Of a stretch of DNA of 64,000 nucleotides, positions 44,943-57,312 are shown piece by piece. The notes under the pieces were generated by a model, which made no database searches, had not been told where the DNA came from, and saw only the letters and a list, made by a program, of their open reading frames with translations. The position numbers and the translations under genes are program-made. The number at the start of each line of letters is the position of its first letter. The first letter of the stretch is position 1. The stretch comes from Emydura subglobosa (taxonomy: Eukaryota > Chordata > Testudines > Chelidae), in contig ML680037.1 of the NCBI GenBank assembly GCA_007922225.1, forward strand, positions 5,665,947-5,729,946, given 5' to 3'.

Positions 44943-47900
44943 CAATATTTTGGGGCAGTGGAAGATCATTTGTGGAGGCAGATGTCCCCTCTCCCCCCCC
45001 CTCCAGTAGTGCAAGTTCTGCTGTGAAATATGACTGGTTAGTTTTATTATCCTTGACAAATATTGCTTTAACTGTTTGTGTGAAATCTGTAGAAAGGCTT
45101 CATTCTTAAGCCAGCCAAGCATTTCAAATCTCTGAGGAACCTGAAATGTTATTCAGAGTTCCAATTCCACTTTATCCAGCACATTGTACATAAACTGGTA
45201 TGCTTCTCAGAGGCCTATGCAACCTGTATGTTGAAAGTCCATATAGTTTTAGTTAGTGTTATTTTAGCTGGCAAATGTGACTCAGGCTATTCATTCCCTT
45301 TGCAGACTTTTCATTCCTGCTCTTAAGTTATGCATGGTCATAACTTCACTAGCTGAAGTGAAGGAAGCAAAATCATATGGACTGTGTTTTCAGTATGGCA
45401 TATTATAAACTGGCTCCAGAATTAGTTTGCTGAATGTGCCAGTAATTTTACAACTGCCATAATTCTAAATAAATGCACAGGTCAAATATCTCCAAACCCT
45501 ACGTTTTCTTTACCTTCCATTTTATAATTTCAATAGGACACTTCAAGTATGTATTTTCTAGAGGACTGGTGACTTTTCAGGTTGAAGTATGTTAGCTTTG
45601 TGCCTCCTAGAACATCTCTGGTATGCAATAAACCCCATAATGCAATGCCTCTGATGTGTTATTGCTTGTGAAAGAAGTCAAAGAAATCTTCATTTGCCTT
45701 TTAGCTGAGATGGTTTCAGGGATGGAAAGAGTCTGAAAAACACTCCAAGATATTTCATTTCAAATTATATAATTGATTAATATATTTGAAGTGGTGAAAG
45801 GTCTCAAAACGGTGTATTTGTCAAGCTTTCTTCTTCTCTCCCATATCTATCTATCTATAAATATAGAGAGATAATGGAGGAGTGGTATTGAGTATTTCAT
45901 TATAGTGCAAATTAGATGATGACAGTTGGAAAAAGACTGAGAGCTAACAATACAAAAACTCACCATAGTGTAAGGACCTGAACTATCATATGAAATGGGA
46001 TACAAAGGTCTCCATTTCCTGTTCTAATTTCACCAACAAAAGAGAAATACAAGTCTATAGGTCTCCAAAAACGTAACTTTGTTGAATATGGATAACTGCA
46101 AGAATGAGGTGGGCTTTGCTTGCTCCTCATATCTAATTTTCAGCTGCCATACCTTGACTGCAGGTTTTAGTAACCCTTTGTCTCCTGAAAGATGCCAGCA
46201 AGAAATAATATCCCTTCAGATATATTACCTTTTGTCGTTGATAACTTTCTACCATTCTCTGAACCAACCACAAATAAAATCTACACAGTGTGACTGAGAT
46301 GCAAGCGGAAATCCAAAGACTGCTACCATATTAGAGAGAGGATATTTTTGTATTTTTCTCATTTGTCCTACATACACTTATTGTACACATCCAAAGCCTG
46401 TAACTCGGCCACAGATGAGGGAGCTGGCATTCTTCTGTGAGCTGTGTTCTTTGGAATTTGAGCCTGAAAATGAATCTCCAGGCAAACTGAAATCTTCAAT
46501 GATTATCCAGTCCTAATAATACATAATATGCTATGCTATACAGGATACTCCCTCTGGAGGGCCTGCATGATGCACTTAAAAGATGAATAAGACTAAAGTG
46601 AGAGAAAAACACAAGCCTGGGGTGGGGGGGTAGGGGGGGTTCGGGGAGGGGGGGTGGGGGAAGACACACAGGAGAGGAAACAATACAGAAGAGAGCTAGC
46701 AAATTCATTGTTGTTCATCTGACTAGAAGTTTGCAGTTCAGTACACTGTAGCAGGAAATCAAGTAAACCTGCCAGGATTAGTTCAAGTTTGAAGATGAAG
46801 AATTCTCTCCTTGGATGGGGGTGGGAGGGAAACAAAAGCATCTCCTACTGCTATAATACAGATATCACAAGAGTCTACCTTCCCCTAAGTTGGAACCAGA
46901 AAATGGGCCTCTTTCAAATTTAGATCCCACCAAAGCTATAGGATCACAGGATGGTGAATATATCACATAGCTGTAACACATTCCTTGGTTTTCTAGCTGC
47001 TTTGTTAGCAACCAACTGGTTAGGATTCCCAAGGGATCCTATACCAGTTGAGTGCAGGATGTTCCCTCGTATCCATGACTCATAACCTACTACGAAACAA
47101 AGGAGGCAGTAGATACTTCATGTAGAAGCTGGTTGGATTGGCTTTACGCCGACTGAGAATGCCCGTACACTGGAGCAATTCTCAGAGGGCTGTGACCCAG
47201 GGACTTCTTGATGCCAGCTGGCAGAGGTCCTGGGAAATACATAGGGTTTTACAGGGATTCCTTGGGTCAGATATATGTTTATTAAGACCACCAAAAAGTG
47301 GCATGCAAAGTCTTTATTTAGAGCCAGTAGATCACTGGTCATCATAATCCTTTCAATAACATTTAAGGAGTTAAGTATCCATATTGGAAGTTATGTTCTC
47401 AAAACCTGGGAGTTAAGGCAGATGAATAGGAGGTGACATGCCTCAGACAGATTCCTTTCAGGCTGGGGATTCTCTTTGTTATTGTTTGCCTCACAATGGG
47501 GGCCTTTTTGCATACTAACCCAATGGTGATTAAGAGATTATGAAATCTACAAGAAAATAGTATGGGGGGGAGGAGGGGGTGAAAAAATCAGTAGGGGGTG
47601 TCTTGTGTGTGAGGAAGGGCAAAGAGTTAGCTTTATATATCAAGGAATGCAAAGAAAAATACACAGGACCCTTCACTGAGGAGGCCAGCGAACAGGGGGT
47701 TTGCCATACAAACGGATGGTCCCAGACAAGCCTGGCCTAAAATCTGCATATTAAACTAATAAGAAGGGGTGGTTTTATTTTGAGGAAAGAGGAGTTCATT
47801 ATTTTATAACAGAAAAATAGTAAATATAGAGATGGTCTAATGGGAGCTCTCTCTCTCAGAGCAAGTGGTGCCCAAACTAGGTATAAAGTTGTAATCAAGC

Positions 47901-50266
47901 AATCATTAAGGCTATCTCATGGGTGGGCTTGGCCGAATTCAATTTATCTTATTAACAGACAATATCAATGTTTATTTTTGACCATTTTAAAGATTTGTAT
48001 TGATTTAAATCTTCAGTTACCCAAAATTAGCTGTTTATTTTTTGAATCATTATCAATTTAAATTTTCACAGTTATGGGAAATTATGAGGTAGTCACACCA
48101 CAAGGCAGATCAGACAATAAGTATTTAATGACCGTAGACCTCAATTAAAAAAAAAATTAAAGCTTTATAACTGTTAAAACACAACTTCTCAGCATCACGT
48201 CACAATATACAAAGTAAATCAAACTAAAGTTTTCAAGCAGATTTTTTCTTTTGCCTATCTGTAAATTTTGATCATCATCAATGGAAATATTTTTCATGTT
48301 AGTTTGTGCATGTATGGTGGAATCAACATTTACCAATTCAGATAGACATTTACAGGTATAATTTTAACCACTTAGTAATGAGTGTCTAGATTCTGTTGCA
48401 TTCAAGGAACAAATATACTGACATTTGTAGAAAAAATGTAATTCAAATCATATGTGGTGCCTACTTTATACCTAGATCAACATTCATGGAAAACATGCAA
48501 GGAGAAACCAACTTAATTTGCAGTGCAGGAACAAAGAAACTAAAATGTTTTCTGTAGGTGATGGAAGGATTAAGCCCATGCAAATACACAAGAAAAAAAT
48601 TCTGAAGTACTGTGAATGCAATTCCGTACATTTGTCCTCAAGTGTAGTCCTGTTCAGACAGCAATGACATTTTCCCCCCTAGTTTCATTCTAATCACTAC
48701 CATGATAATTTAATATATAGAACCACACATATTGTAAATAGAAAACCCCGGGATTTGTGTCAGGGATCTGTATTTTGTACACATGAAGATTAAAAAAAAT
48801 TGATAGCTCTGCAAATTGAAGGTCTCTTGAGAATTGATGCAAACAAAATCTGCTAAAAGATTTCAAGCTGGAGTTGCCGAGTTGCCAAATCAAAAGCTAT
48901 TTATCTTTTCCATATTTTTACTGTGTTCTAAGAAACTTTCACCATGAGCTTCAATTCAGTTTTAGTTGACAACCTCTGCCCAAGGAAATAAATTCTCTCA
49001 CAATTCACCTGTTTGAGTGACATAACAGGCAATCCCACGGGAAGCCATAGTATTAGAGTGCTTCTCATCACCACAGCCCCATGCTAATTATTTTCACAGT
49101 GGTTGATACCACCACAAGCCATTTCTAGCGCCACAAGTCATGATTAAATGTAATCCTTTCAAATTATTCTCCACTGTAACTCTGGAACCCAAGCAGTGAC
49201 ATAGGTTGCAGGTTAAGGAAGGATTTCAGCTTGACCATGGCATTGTTCCATGACTGGGAGGCAAAACACATCTATAACTCTAAATTCTAAGCACTGAACA
49301 ACTGCTCTGGATTGTACATCTCAATGATCGGTACAATATAAAATTCCACCTTTACTTCAATCTCTTGTTTATCTTCTGGCTACATGCTTGGATACACTGT
49401 TTTCAGCACTGCTTGTCTGATGTACAAGCTGACAGGGTAAGTAGAAAAGGGCAGAAAGGACAAACGGTGCTGTTAAGTAATTTAACCTCATCGGCAGCAT
49501 TACTGTATCCAAAGGGATAGTTATTACTTTGTGAATGTGGTCACAGTACATTAATTACAGTGGATTCTGTGAACAGCCATGAGATAAGCTGGTTTATCCT
49601 TTTTCAAAACCTTTTTGCTTTAGTTTATTTCAACAGACTGGATTTACACTATTTTTCTTGTGTTGATTCCTTAGGGTCTATGATCGATGACTAAAAGCAA
49701 GTATAATAATATCATTTCTGCAGTTTCATTTTGAAAAACATTATGGCTCAAATTCCATTTTCAATTATATCCATTTAAATCCATTAATGCATATGAGGTC
49801 AATGGCTTTACTCTGGAATTGAACCAGGATAATTGAGAGTAAAATTTGCAGAACCAGTCAGCAAAGTAATAAAAGTTAGAGATGAAAGAGAATTGAAGTC
49901 AACTTACCTATTGTATCAGATCCTCATGCACTACAACTTCTTCTCAGCCTGAAGAAAATCTGACCTGTAGAAGATGAAGCAGTAAGTTCTCTCTTCTAAC
50001 AAAATACTGACCTATACTTCATAAAACTTTAGATCAGGTTAACAAATATCAAGCTTTTCAGAGGAAAAGTCTTACACAAGGAGTTGAACATCATGGAGCC
50101 TTTTGCTGCTTTCTACTATAGATATTTGCATTAAAGTACTTTACATATTAAAACATGAACGACTAACATAGCATTTCCAACCAGTGGCCCATCTTTACTA
50201 AGAATTGTAATTGAGATCAATGGGGGTTTTGCAAGAATGAAGAATATAGAATTGGACCTTCAGGGG
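44943..50266. other. Long unassigned stretch
   Basis: No exon-like ORF and no element I can name. Contents noted: a G-rich tract at 46619-46660, a purine tract near 47563-47581, a T(A)TC-type run near 45846-45858, and short frames (46593-46841, 47118-47345, 47138-47347, 50198-50443) with no domain. Part of this stretch could be conserved noncoding DNA, but that cannot be judged from one sequence. Confidence 0.4.
49738..49862. repeat. Palindromic repeat relic
   Basis: 'tggctcaaattccattttca' runs through 'gtcaatggctttactctgga' to 'gagagtaaaatttgcag', with mirrored ends (caaattccattt / aaaatttg). Confidence 0.5.
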
Positions 50267-50385
50267 TATATTGAGGGAGAGATTGTCAAAAGCACCTAAC
50301 ACCCATTGACTTTCAATGGGATGCATATGCCTAAATTCTTGAGGTGCTAGGTGTTCTTCGAAAAATCTCCCTTCAAAAGTTTGAC
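50267..50385. repeat. Palindromic fold-back repeat
   Basis: 'gggagagattgtcaaaagca' and 'cctaacacccattgactttc' are mirrored by 'aatgggatgcatatgccta' and 'gtgttcttcgaaaaatctcc'. It is a second copy of the type at 11586-11757. Confidence 0.65.
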
Positions 50386-51539
50386 GTAAAAATATTGTAA
50401 ACAATCCTGTGTCATACCTGGCTGCCCAGAATACCTCACACACTAGGACTCAAGACCTGTAGTTGACCACAATTCCATGGCCCCAGCTAATATGCCAGAA
50501 TTCAGGGCTGCCCACAAAAAGCAGGGTGGATCCTAACATGAATTAATAACAAAGTAATGCTCAGCAGATTCTTTCCACCTCTCTCTCGCCTAACCTTTGT
50601 TCATTTCTAAAAGCTCTGTAATAACTTCTCACAAGCTATCAAAAAGGAAGGAGGAGGTAGAAGGGAAGAGGAAAGGAAAATAGAGAGAGAGAGATGGAGC
50701 GAGGAATGATTTTATTATAGTAATTCCACCTTTTGCAACCCACCCCTCAGAAAACTACTCCGACTAGTTCTTTTAATTTTTTGTTTACACGTTTTAATTG
50801 GAGTTGGTAAGGGCTGTAAATATAGAGATTGATCTTCACTGTTTTTAACTAGTTTTACACCCAGTGAGGTTTTGCTGAAATCACTGGAGCTGCACTAGTG
50901 TAAAGCTGGGAACGATGACGATTTGGTCTGACATGTTGCAGTGTAGGGTGTGGCAGGGAGCTGTGAAGCTGATAAGGCTATGAGGTACGTGAACATAGAA
51001 ATAGCCAAATTCAAACCAGCTAATTTCTTATCCAGACATATTTTTCCAGGTACCAGAGTTATTCAGGGAGGTTGGGATATATCTGTCCAACAAAGAACCA
51101 GATACATTTTTGACTGATATTAAAGAAGGCATCAGTAAATATCTGGGAACCTATCTAAGGATCAGGAGAAGATAGCCCGGCTAATTGCCAATGCCTCCTT
51201 GTGGTAGATGTCCATTGCAGGTACTCATTATGGAATGGATATGGTGAGTGGATAAAATTTTCAGGTTCAGTGCTCCTACATTTACAACAGGATGTCAATA
51301 CCCCTCCTGTCTAGCACCCTCACATGAGGCGGATATGACAGGGTCCCAGCAGCAGGGTGGCTGGTACCCGACTGGAAAGGTGAAGGGCTGATGGCAGCCC
51401 TCTTAGTATATGGAAAGGATTATGGAAACAGTGATGACTTGCACTGTCCAATTTATTTGCCAGGTACTCCTAGATATTTAAGAGATTAAAGTTGAAGCCT
51501 AATTAAAACCCCATCCATTACCTTCTGGGAGTGTGGTGG
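50386..51539. other. Unassigned DNA with one palindromic relic and a purine tract
   Basis: A purine-rich tract lies at about 50640-50706. At 50835-50930 'agttttacacccagtgaggt' and 'tgcactagtgtaaagctggg' form an inverted pair of the dispersed palindromic family. The remainder, including the GC-richer part at 51200-51420, is unrecognised. Confidence 0.5.
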
Positions 51540-52618
51540 TGTGATGTTCCCCTCCCCCCAACCTGCAATCTTGACTGGTGAGTAGCTGCATCACCCCGCT
51601 CCCTCACTGCATGGTCCCGTCTGCTTTGCTCTGTGGCCACCCACTCCTGGGTCAGCCCAGGCCCAGCCTCCTGCGAGTAATCAGTCCCTGACCTCGTGAA
51701 GGAGTGCTTTTGGCCAGCTGCTTATAGGATGGACCCCCAGCAAACACCCCCAGTCCCAGATGCAATCCTGGGAACTGCCATCTTCCAGGGTTCAGTGCTG
51801 TACACTGCACCCTGCAAGCTCATTACATTTGTCCGTCAATTTATCAAAGAAATGGATATGCACCAGCTCTGTCCCTCTAGGTGAAGGCTCTACACACACT
51901 CAATCCACATGCACTGTTTTAGATAAAACAAACAAATGTATTGACCACAGCAAGATTTTAAGCGATTATAAATCAGATTAATATGAATCAATGATTTGAT
52001 CACAATTAAATAAAAGAACTCACATCCTAAATTAAACTCAACACTTCAGTAGCCTTTCAGTCCTTGATGTTAGTTTATCCCACAGACTGACAGAGATGAC
52101 TCTTGCAGCCAGCCTTCCTCCCCCACCCCATGGGCAGTCCGTCCATGTCCTTGATGTTGCATTGCAGATGGATTCCAAGGGAGAGCTCCTGAGACAAATA
52201 TGCCTCCATTTTTAACAAGTTTTCCTATTACCCCCTGGGGTCACGTGATTGACCATGTCCGGCAATAGGCATGATTTCCTCCACTTGAGTCAAATGAGCA
52301 TTGCCTTTTCAGGTGCTCAGGCCAGTCCATTCTTCCTGTTTGCATGCCTCTACGAGGCGTGAACCCTGAGCTTTGTGTTTGTCTGGATCTATTCAAGCCA
52401 TGTGAGACACACATTTGGGAATATTGCAAAGTTCCATATTTATACACATGACATCTCAGGAAACATACTAACACAACAATAATGTTCAGTATGAGCATGC
52501 CATGATCATTCCAAAAACACCTTACATGACATACTTTGCATTAGCCACTACACAGTTACACTATAAGGGTAAACATGAATGATACACAGATCACACCATA
52601 AGGGTGTAGATGGGGTAC
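51540..52618 (-). mobile_element. Solo LTR related to the LTR at 32.2-33.3 kb
   Basis: On the minus strand it begins TGTACCCC and ends ACATCACA, about 1.08 kb, close to the length of the plus-strand LTR at 32160-33294. About 100 bp from the start both carry 'aaagtawgtcatgtaaggt' (here about 52521-52541, as complement). A TATA box 'gtataaatat' lies on the minus strand (complement at about 52434-52444). No internal coding region flanks it. ORFs 51696-51884, 51760-51981 and 52241-52498 are inside the LTR. Confidence 0.7.
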
Positions 52619-52621
52619 ACT

Positions 52622-52870
52622 GTGTCAGAGGTGGCTGAGTGGTTAAGGCACTTTTCTACAGCCCTGCAGGTCATGGGTTCAAGTATCAATCCATCTCGCC
52701 CCTGAAAGGCCACCTCCAGTTCACCCAGCTGCAAAATGGGCATCTGATCCATCAGATTAGGGCAGTCAAAGGCAGTCAGATGTGATGCTGGCCACAGCAC
52801 TCCCTTACGTACTATTGGCTATGGAACTGACATGGCTTAACCATGCACCATTGACTCCAGGGGCTTGACA
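52622..52870 (+). mobile_element. tRNA-derived SINE
   Basis: The head has an RNA polymerase III box A (TGGCTGAGTGG, 52632-52642) and a box B (GGTTCAAGTAT, 52676-52686), 33 bp apart. Box A resembles class II tRNAs such as tRNA-Ser. The stem ends do not pair, so this is not a working tRNA gene. The body continues with 'cagctgcaaaatgggcatct', 'ggcagtcagatgtgatgctg', 'gccacagcactccctt' and 'gcttaaccatgcaccattga'. I cannot name the family. It begins a few bases after the LTR end. The ORF at 52591-52800 (minus) is a shadow. Confidence 0.7.
52632..52686 (+). promoter_or_regulatory. Internal Pol III promoter of the SINE (boxes A and B)
   Basis: Box A fits TRGCNNAGYNGG and box B fits GGTTCRANNCC with two late mismatches. 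The spacing fits type 2 internal promoters. Confidence 0.6.
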
Positions 52871-54710
52871 ATGCTTCCTGACATTTTTCTAGCATAGCTG
52901 GACAACAGGATTAAATTACCTTTTAACCTTCTGCTGGCATTACAGTAATGAAATGTAAATATTTACCCTATCCATTTAAGAACATACAATATATATGATC
53001 CAACTGTACACAGCTACACCTACAGGGAGAGTTCAGATGTACTGTCTCTGTAATTACTTTGGATCCCTGAACTGTTTAGCTGATTCTACTTTACTGAGAT
53101 TAGGATCAGGTTCAAGATAAAACTAAGAAAAGGTAGGAGGGTTACAGAAATTTAAAAGGGCTCTAAATGTGGCCTGACCTATGTAGCAAGTTATTCTTTT
53201 GCTATTCAGTCCACATTAGCTCCTGTCTGTCTTTCCCTTCCCCCCTCTCCCCCCCAAAATGATGGTAGTGTCCTCCGACCGCTACAGGTGTAATCTCCTT
53301 AACTGAAGGTCTAATCCTGGTTCCACTGCAATGAATTGCAAACCCTGAATAGGAGCCAGAGCAGAGCCTCAGAGGAGGGTTGCATTACAGGGACTTTCCC
53401 AGGGAATCTTTCAGTTATTGTGGTAGAGGAGCCTCTAGTCAGCCGGACAAAGCTCTGCTGATCAACTTTAAATGTATCCATTGCTTTGAAGAGAACAATT
53501 CAAAAGAGGATGTTTTCCTGTCTGAACTGTATATTACCTCTTAAATTGTTTTCCATTCCCTTAATTCTGTAAAGTAAAATAGCTTTGGAGCAATGTTTGT
53601 GTTAGATTCTTGGAAACCTTCACAGACTGGACTTGTACAATTACTGGAGGTGGAAATTTAAGCCATCTGGTCCATTCCCAGTTTTTCTTTGCAGCATTCA
53701 AGGGACTCTGTTTTGTTCTCCTTGCATTCAAAACTCTCATTAACTTCAGTTGGTAAGCAATGGTGACTTTTTAAACTGTGACTGCTGTAAAGAATTTTAA
53801 ACCAGAGATTATGAGTTCATGGTAAGATTATTTTGTTGCATGCCACACAAGGTGCCTGCAGTCAAGTGGATGAGAAAGTTACACTTGGCTATCTTTCCTG
53901 ACCATGAAATGACAGAAGTGTTAGATGGAGCACTGGTTCCTGCTCTTTTGTCCAGCAGGAGGTGCCTGCTAAGTTTTCTGAGGGGGGACAGAATAAGGAG
54001 GAGAGTGTTTTGGATCAGATTAGAGAGAGCAGATGTACTTAACATAGCTTTATGGGGTTTTTTAAATTGAATTGAATTTTAGTAAAAGGTCGAAAATGGA
54101 GCTCTCTATCCTCCGACTAGATACAGCATGGGCAGCAACAATGTAAGATTACCCCACACTGCTCCCAGTTAAGGTGCCTCATCCATATTCAATGTCAAAA
54201 GAAATTTCCCTCCTTTTTTATTTTATTTTATTTAAAAAACTATTTATTAATAGCTTAAAATCAAATTAGTTATTTCGGTCGGCGGGCCTATGAAGGCAAG
54301 TGTGCCTAGGGCCTACGAAGGTCTTAAAACGGCCCTGTGTGAAGTGTCTATAATGAGAATGCAAAAACATCACCGTGTTGATTTGGTAGAGTTTTACAGT
54401 CACTTTGCACAGGAGTAAATGTTGAAGACTCTGCCCCTATGTTAGTAAGAAAATGAGTCAATCTTTAAATCTAAAGCAAAAGCAGTTTTACTAAAAATAA
54501 AATCAAATGATATTTTTATTAACATGGATTTTCCAACGTTAATATAATTTTTGTCCAATATATGTTTGGGAAAGTTTTCTCTATAAACAGTGAAAAGATG
54601 TGAGTGTTTTAGGTATTCTAGCTAGACTTCACTAATTCCCATTCATGACTGTGAGAACCATTGCAAATTAAACACATTTTGAGGGAAAATAGCAAATAAG
54701 ATGATGATTT
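52871..54710. other. Unassigned DNA
   Basis: Overlapping opposed frames at 53809-54045 (minus) and 53819-54070 (plus) have no domain. 'gtgcctagggcctacgaagg' and 'cttaaaacggccctg' at about 54301-54337 look like the end of an interspersed repeat, but I cannot place the family. Confidence 0.4.
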
Positions 54711-54758
54711 CCCCCCCCCCTTTTTTTTTTAAAAAAAAAAAAAAAAAAAGGGGGGGGG
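54711..54758. repeat. Self-complementary homopolymer block C10-T10-A19-G9
   Basis: The runs are C at 54711-54720, T at 54721-54730, A at 54731-54749 and G at 54750-54758, without a single interruption. The order C-T-A-G makes the block its own complement, so it could form a hairpin of about 19 base pairs. The flanks are not complementary to each other. It may be real or an assembly artefact. Confidence 0.9.
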
Positions 54759-57039
54759 TTGTTTTGTTTCACAAAGCACAATTAAAAATGTGTATCTGCA
54801 TCTCCAACATCCCAAACTAAACCGAAAATAGTTGCTAAAACAAATAATTTTATGATGCTTCATGTACACTTAGTCACCTGCACTTTCCTTGTGATGTGGC
54901 ACATAATGAGGTGTTCTAGCTAAGACTAAACTTTAATTATTCTGAAGTCAGATTTGGGGTAGCAAGGTGTGAAGTAGCAAGGGTTTGTTATATTTCTGAA
55001 TAAAAACATTGTTGTTTTGTTGTCAGTTTGGCTCTCCAGTGTTGAGATCATGCAGTTATGTCATGTAGTAATCCAGAAGTGAGAATTTCAGAAATTCAGT
55101 GTCAAAAGACACTGCAGTAGTGTGATACAAGATCATTTCTCCAAATAAAGGAACATTAAATCTAGCAGTTGCGGCATGTCTATCAGTCAGAGTTGCCACA
55201 AGTCAAACAAAGGAGAAACGCCAGTTGAAAATGTGGCAAAGAATGAGAAAATGGGGCTGGAACTAATGGTATATTTGGAAAAAGCTTTCAAAAGCGGAAC
55301 ATTTAAAACTCAAATGTGGATTGAGAAATTACACAAAAGCTGATCTAGTACATATGGGGCAGATATTCTGTATTGCTGAGCTATATTTTAAAATTCTAGC
55401 AGTCACAGTTTGAGATGAAATTTGCAGACACTATTTAGATCATGTTTCTTGGTTACTTATATTGAAGTTTCATAGTCATGTATATAAAAAAAATAAGTCA
55501 GTGGGAGCTGTGAATGTTCAGCACTTGAAGAGTCAAGCTACTTAAAAAGTGTCTAAATATAAATTTTGATGACAAACTTTTGGCACTCAAATTTTAAAAG
55601 TTTTGCCATAATTCCACAAACAGCATCATCCAATATGCATTATGATATACTTAATTTAGCATTTCTTCTCCCTATATACAAAAATCCATGGGAAGAGAAG
55701 TCAGAACATTCTGGGGATGTATTTTTTTTAAGTTAAAAAAAAAGGTATTTATAAAATACAAGGTTTTTTTCTCCCACTGAATTTGCATGGTGTTAAAAAA
55801 TTACAGAATTTTCAAAAGGTTAAGATTATGCAACACTTCTTGGGGAAGTCTTTGAAAGAAGTCTCTCTCACCTTTTAAAACACTTCCATGGTTTTTAAGG
55901 TATTCCTGCCTTTCAGATCTTAAAATCCATGGATCAGGGAATTTGTGCTGGCTTTTGCTTTGCAATGTGGACATAGAAATAAAACCACAAAAATGAGGTC
56001 TTTAAGGCAAATATTTCGGCATTGTTCTCCCACTATCCCATTGAACTTCACTAGCCACCATTGACTAAAATCCATTATAGATTTTGACAGCTTGAGAGCT
56101 ATGTATTATGTTTTTGTGAATAGATGCCACCACATATTTAGCTAGTGAAGAGCTAAGCTTTTATTTTGTATATAAATCTGTGTTTAATGAGCCTTGAAAG
56201 AGATGATTGGTAAATAACAGCCTGCTGCACTCAAGCTCAACTGCCTCCAATTATATTGTTTATAATTATATAATTGTACAATATAATGTGTGTCCAACAG
56301 TCTTTCAGTGTTTTATTACTGCATGACACTACAACTGTGATGTAAATCACCTTTTCACTTTTACAGTCAAGCACTTTCAAGCACTTTCACAAATGCACTT
56401 GACTGTTGTACGTAGATAGCAAGACTCACAAGCCTCAGCAACATGTAGCAATACAATTGGCCATACTCAAGAGGGATGGAGAGAAAAAGAGACAGTACAA
56501 GGGAAAGCAAGTATGAGATGCTTTACTAATTCAAACCACATATCACATTCGCAAATTAATAACTTTACTAGAGAGACTTTTATTGGCACCTGGTTCTACA
56601 TTCATTTCCCACCCAAAACTCCCATGGGAAGAAAGGAACATAATATGTAGGATGTGGTCCTTAGTTTTCCCTGATAACATGCTGTGGATATTGCAGCCTG
56701 TGTAGTAAAAAAGACTTGGACATTATCATAAAACTTATCAGGAAACCCAGTATTATCCTGTTAATCCAACATACATAAACCTCTCATCATTCTGAGTTGC
56801 TTTTAATCCTTCTATTCCATCACTCATATAGTAACCGGATTTTTAACAAACAGTTTAATACATTGGCAATAGATAGCCACATTAAGAGTCTTGGATGAAG
56901 TCCTGGCCCCACTGGAGTCAGTTGCAAAAATTCAATGAGACCAGAATCTTAACCCTTTGGCATTATGTTTCAGCCACATCCTTTCTATGATAATCCTAGT
57001 TTTGAATATGAAAGATCTTTTTTTTTCAGATGTGCAGTC
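54759..57039. other. Unassigned AT-rich DNA
   Basis: No ORF of 60 codons and no repeat I can name, apart from 'ccccactggagtcagttgca' (about 56906), a faint relic of the palindromic family. Confidence 0.5.
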
Positions 57040-57312
57040 TGCACAGGATTCTCTGCTATTTATCCCATGACTACTTCGCATCCGCAACACACGCCCTTGT
57101 CAACAATGAAGCTTGATTACTACAATTCCCCCCTTTGCAGGGCTTCCAGCAGTGTTTCTTCATCACTAGAAGCTAGTGCAGAATTCAGCAAATACACCTA
57201 CTCATCTCATATTACACCCGTCCCGCGTTCTTTGCTCCTGGCTGCCTATAAAATGGTAAATTGACTTTAAATTGGCCCCAGTTGATTTTTAAAGCTCATA
57301 ATAGAAAATAAT
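57040..57312 (+). mobile_element. L2-like LINE fragment, C-terminal RT side
   Basis: In the 99-codon frame at 56965-57264 the piece 'MKLDYYNSPLCR' (about 57103-57140) matches the L2 'SRLDYCNSLL.G' block, and 'YSSHITPVPRSLLLA' (about 57199-57245) matches 'ITPVL.SLHWLP'. Upstream another frame reads like 'RIRNTRPLSTM', the stretch that normally precedes it. This is a short, frameshifted relic, not a host gene. Confidence 0.7.

Noticed and set aside
52622..52700. Functional tRNA-Ser-like gene
   Set aside because: Boxes A and B are present, but the acceptor stem does not pair and the sequence continues into a SINE body.
53809..54070. Opposed ORFs (78 and 83 codons) as a gene pair
   Set aside because: They overlap on opposite strands, have no domain, and are expected by chance.
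54300..54340. Possible DNA transposon end ('cctagggcctacgaagg')
   Set aside because: It looks like a familiar repeat edge, but I could not find a partner end or a family.
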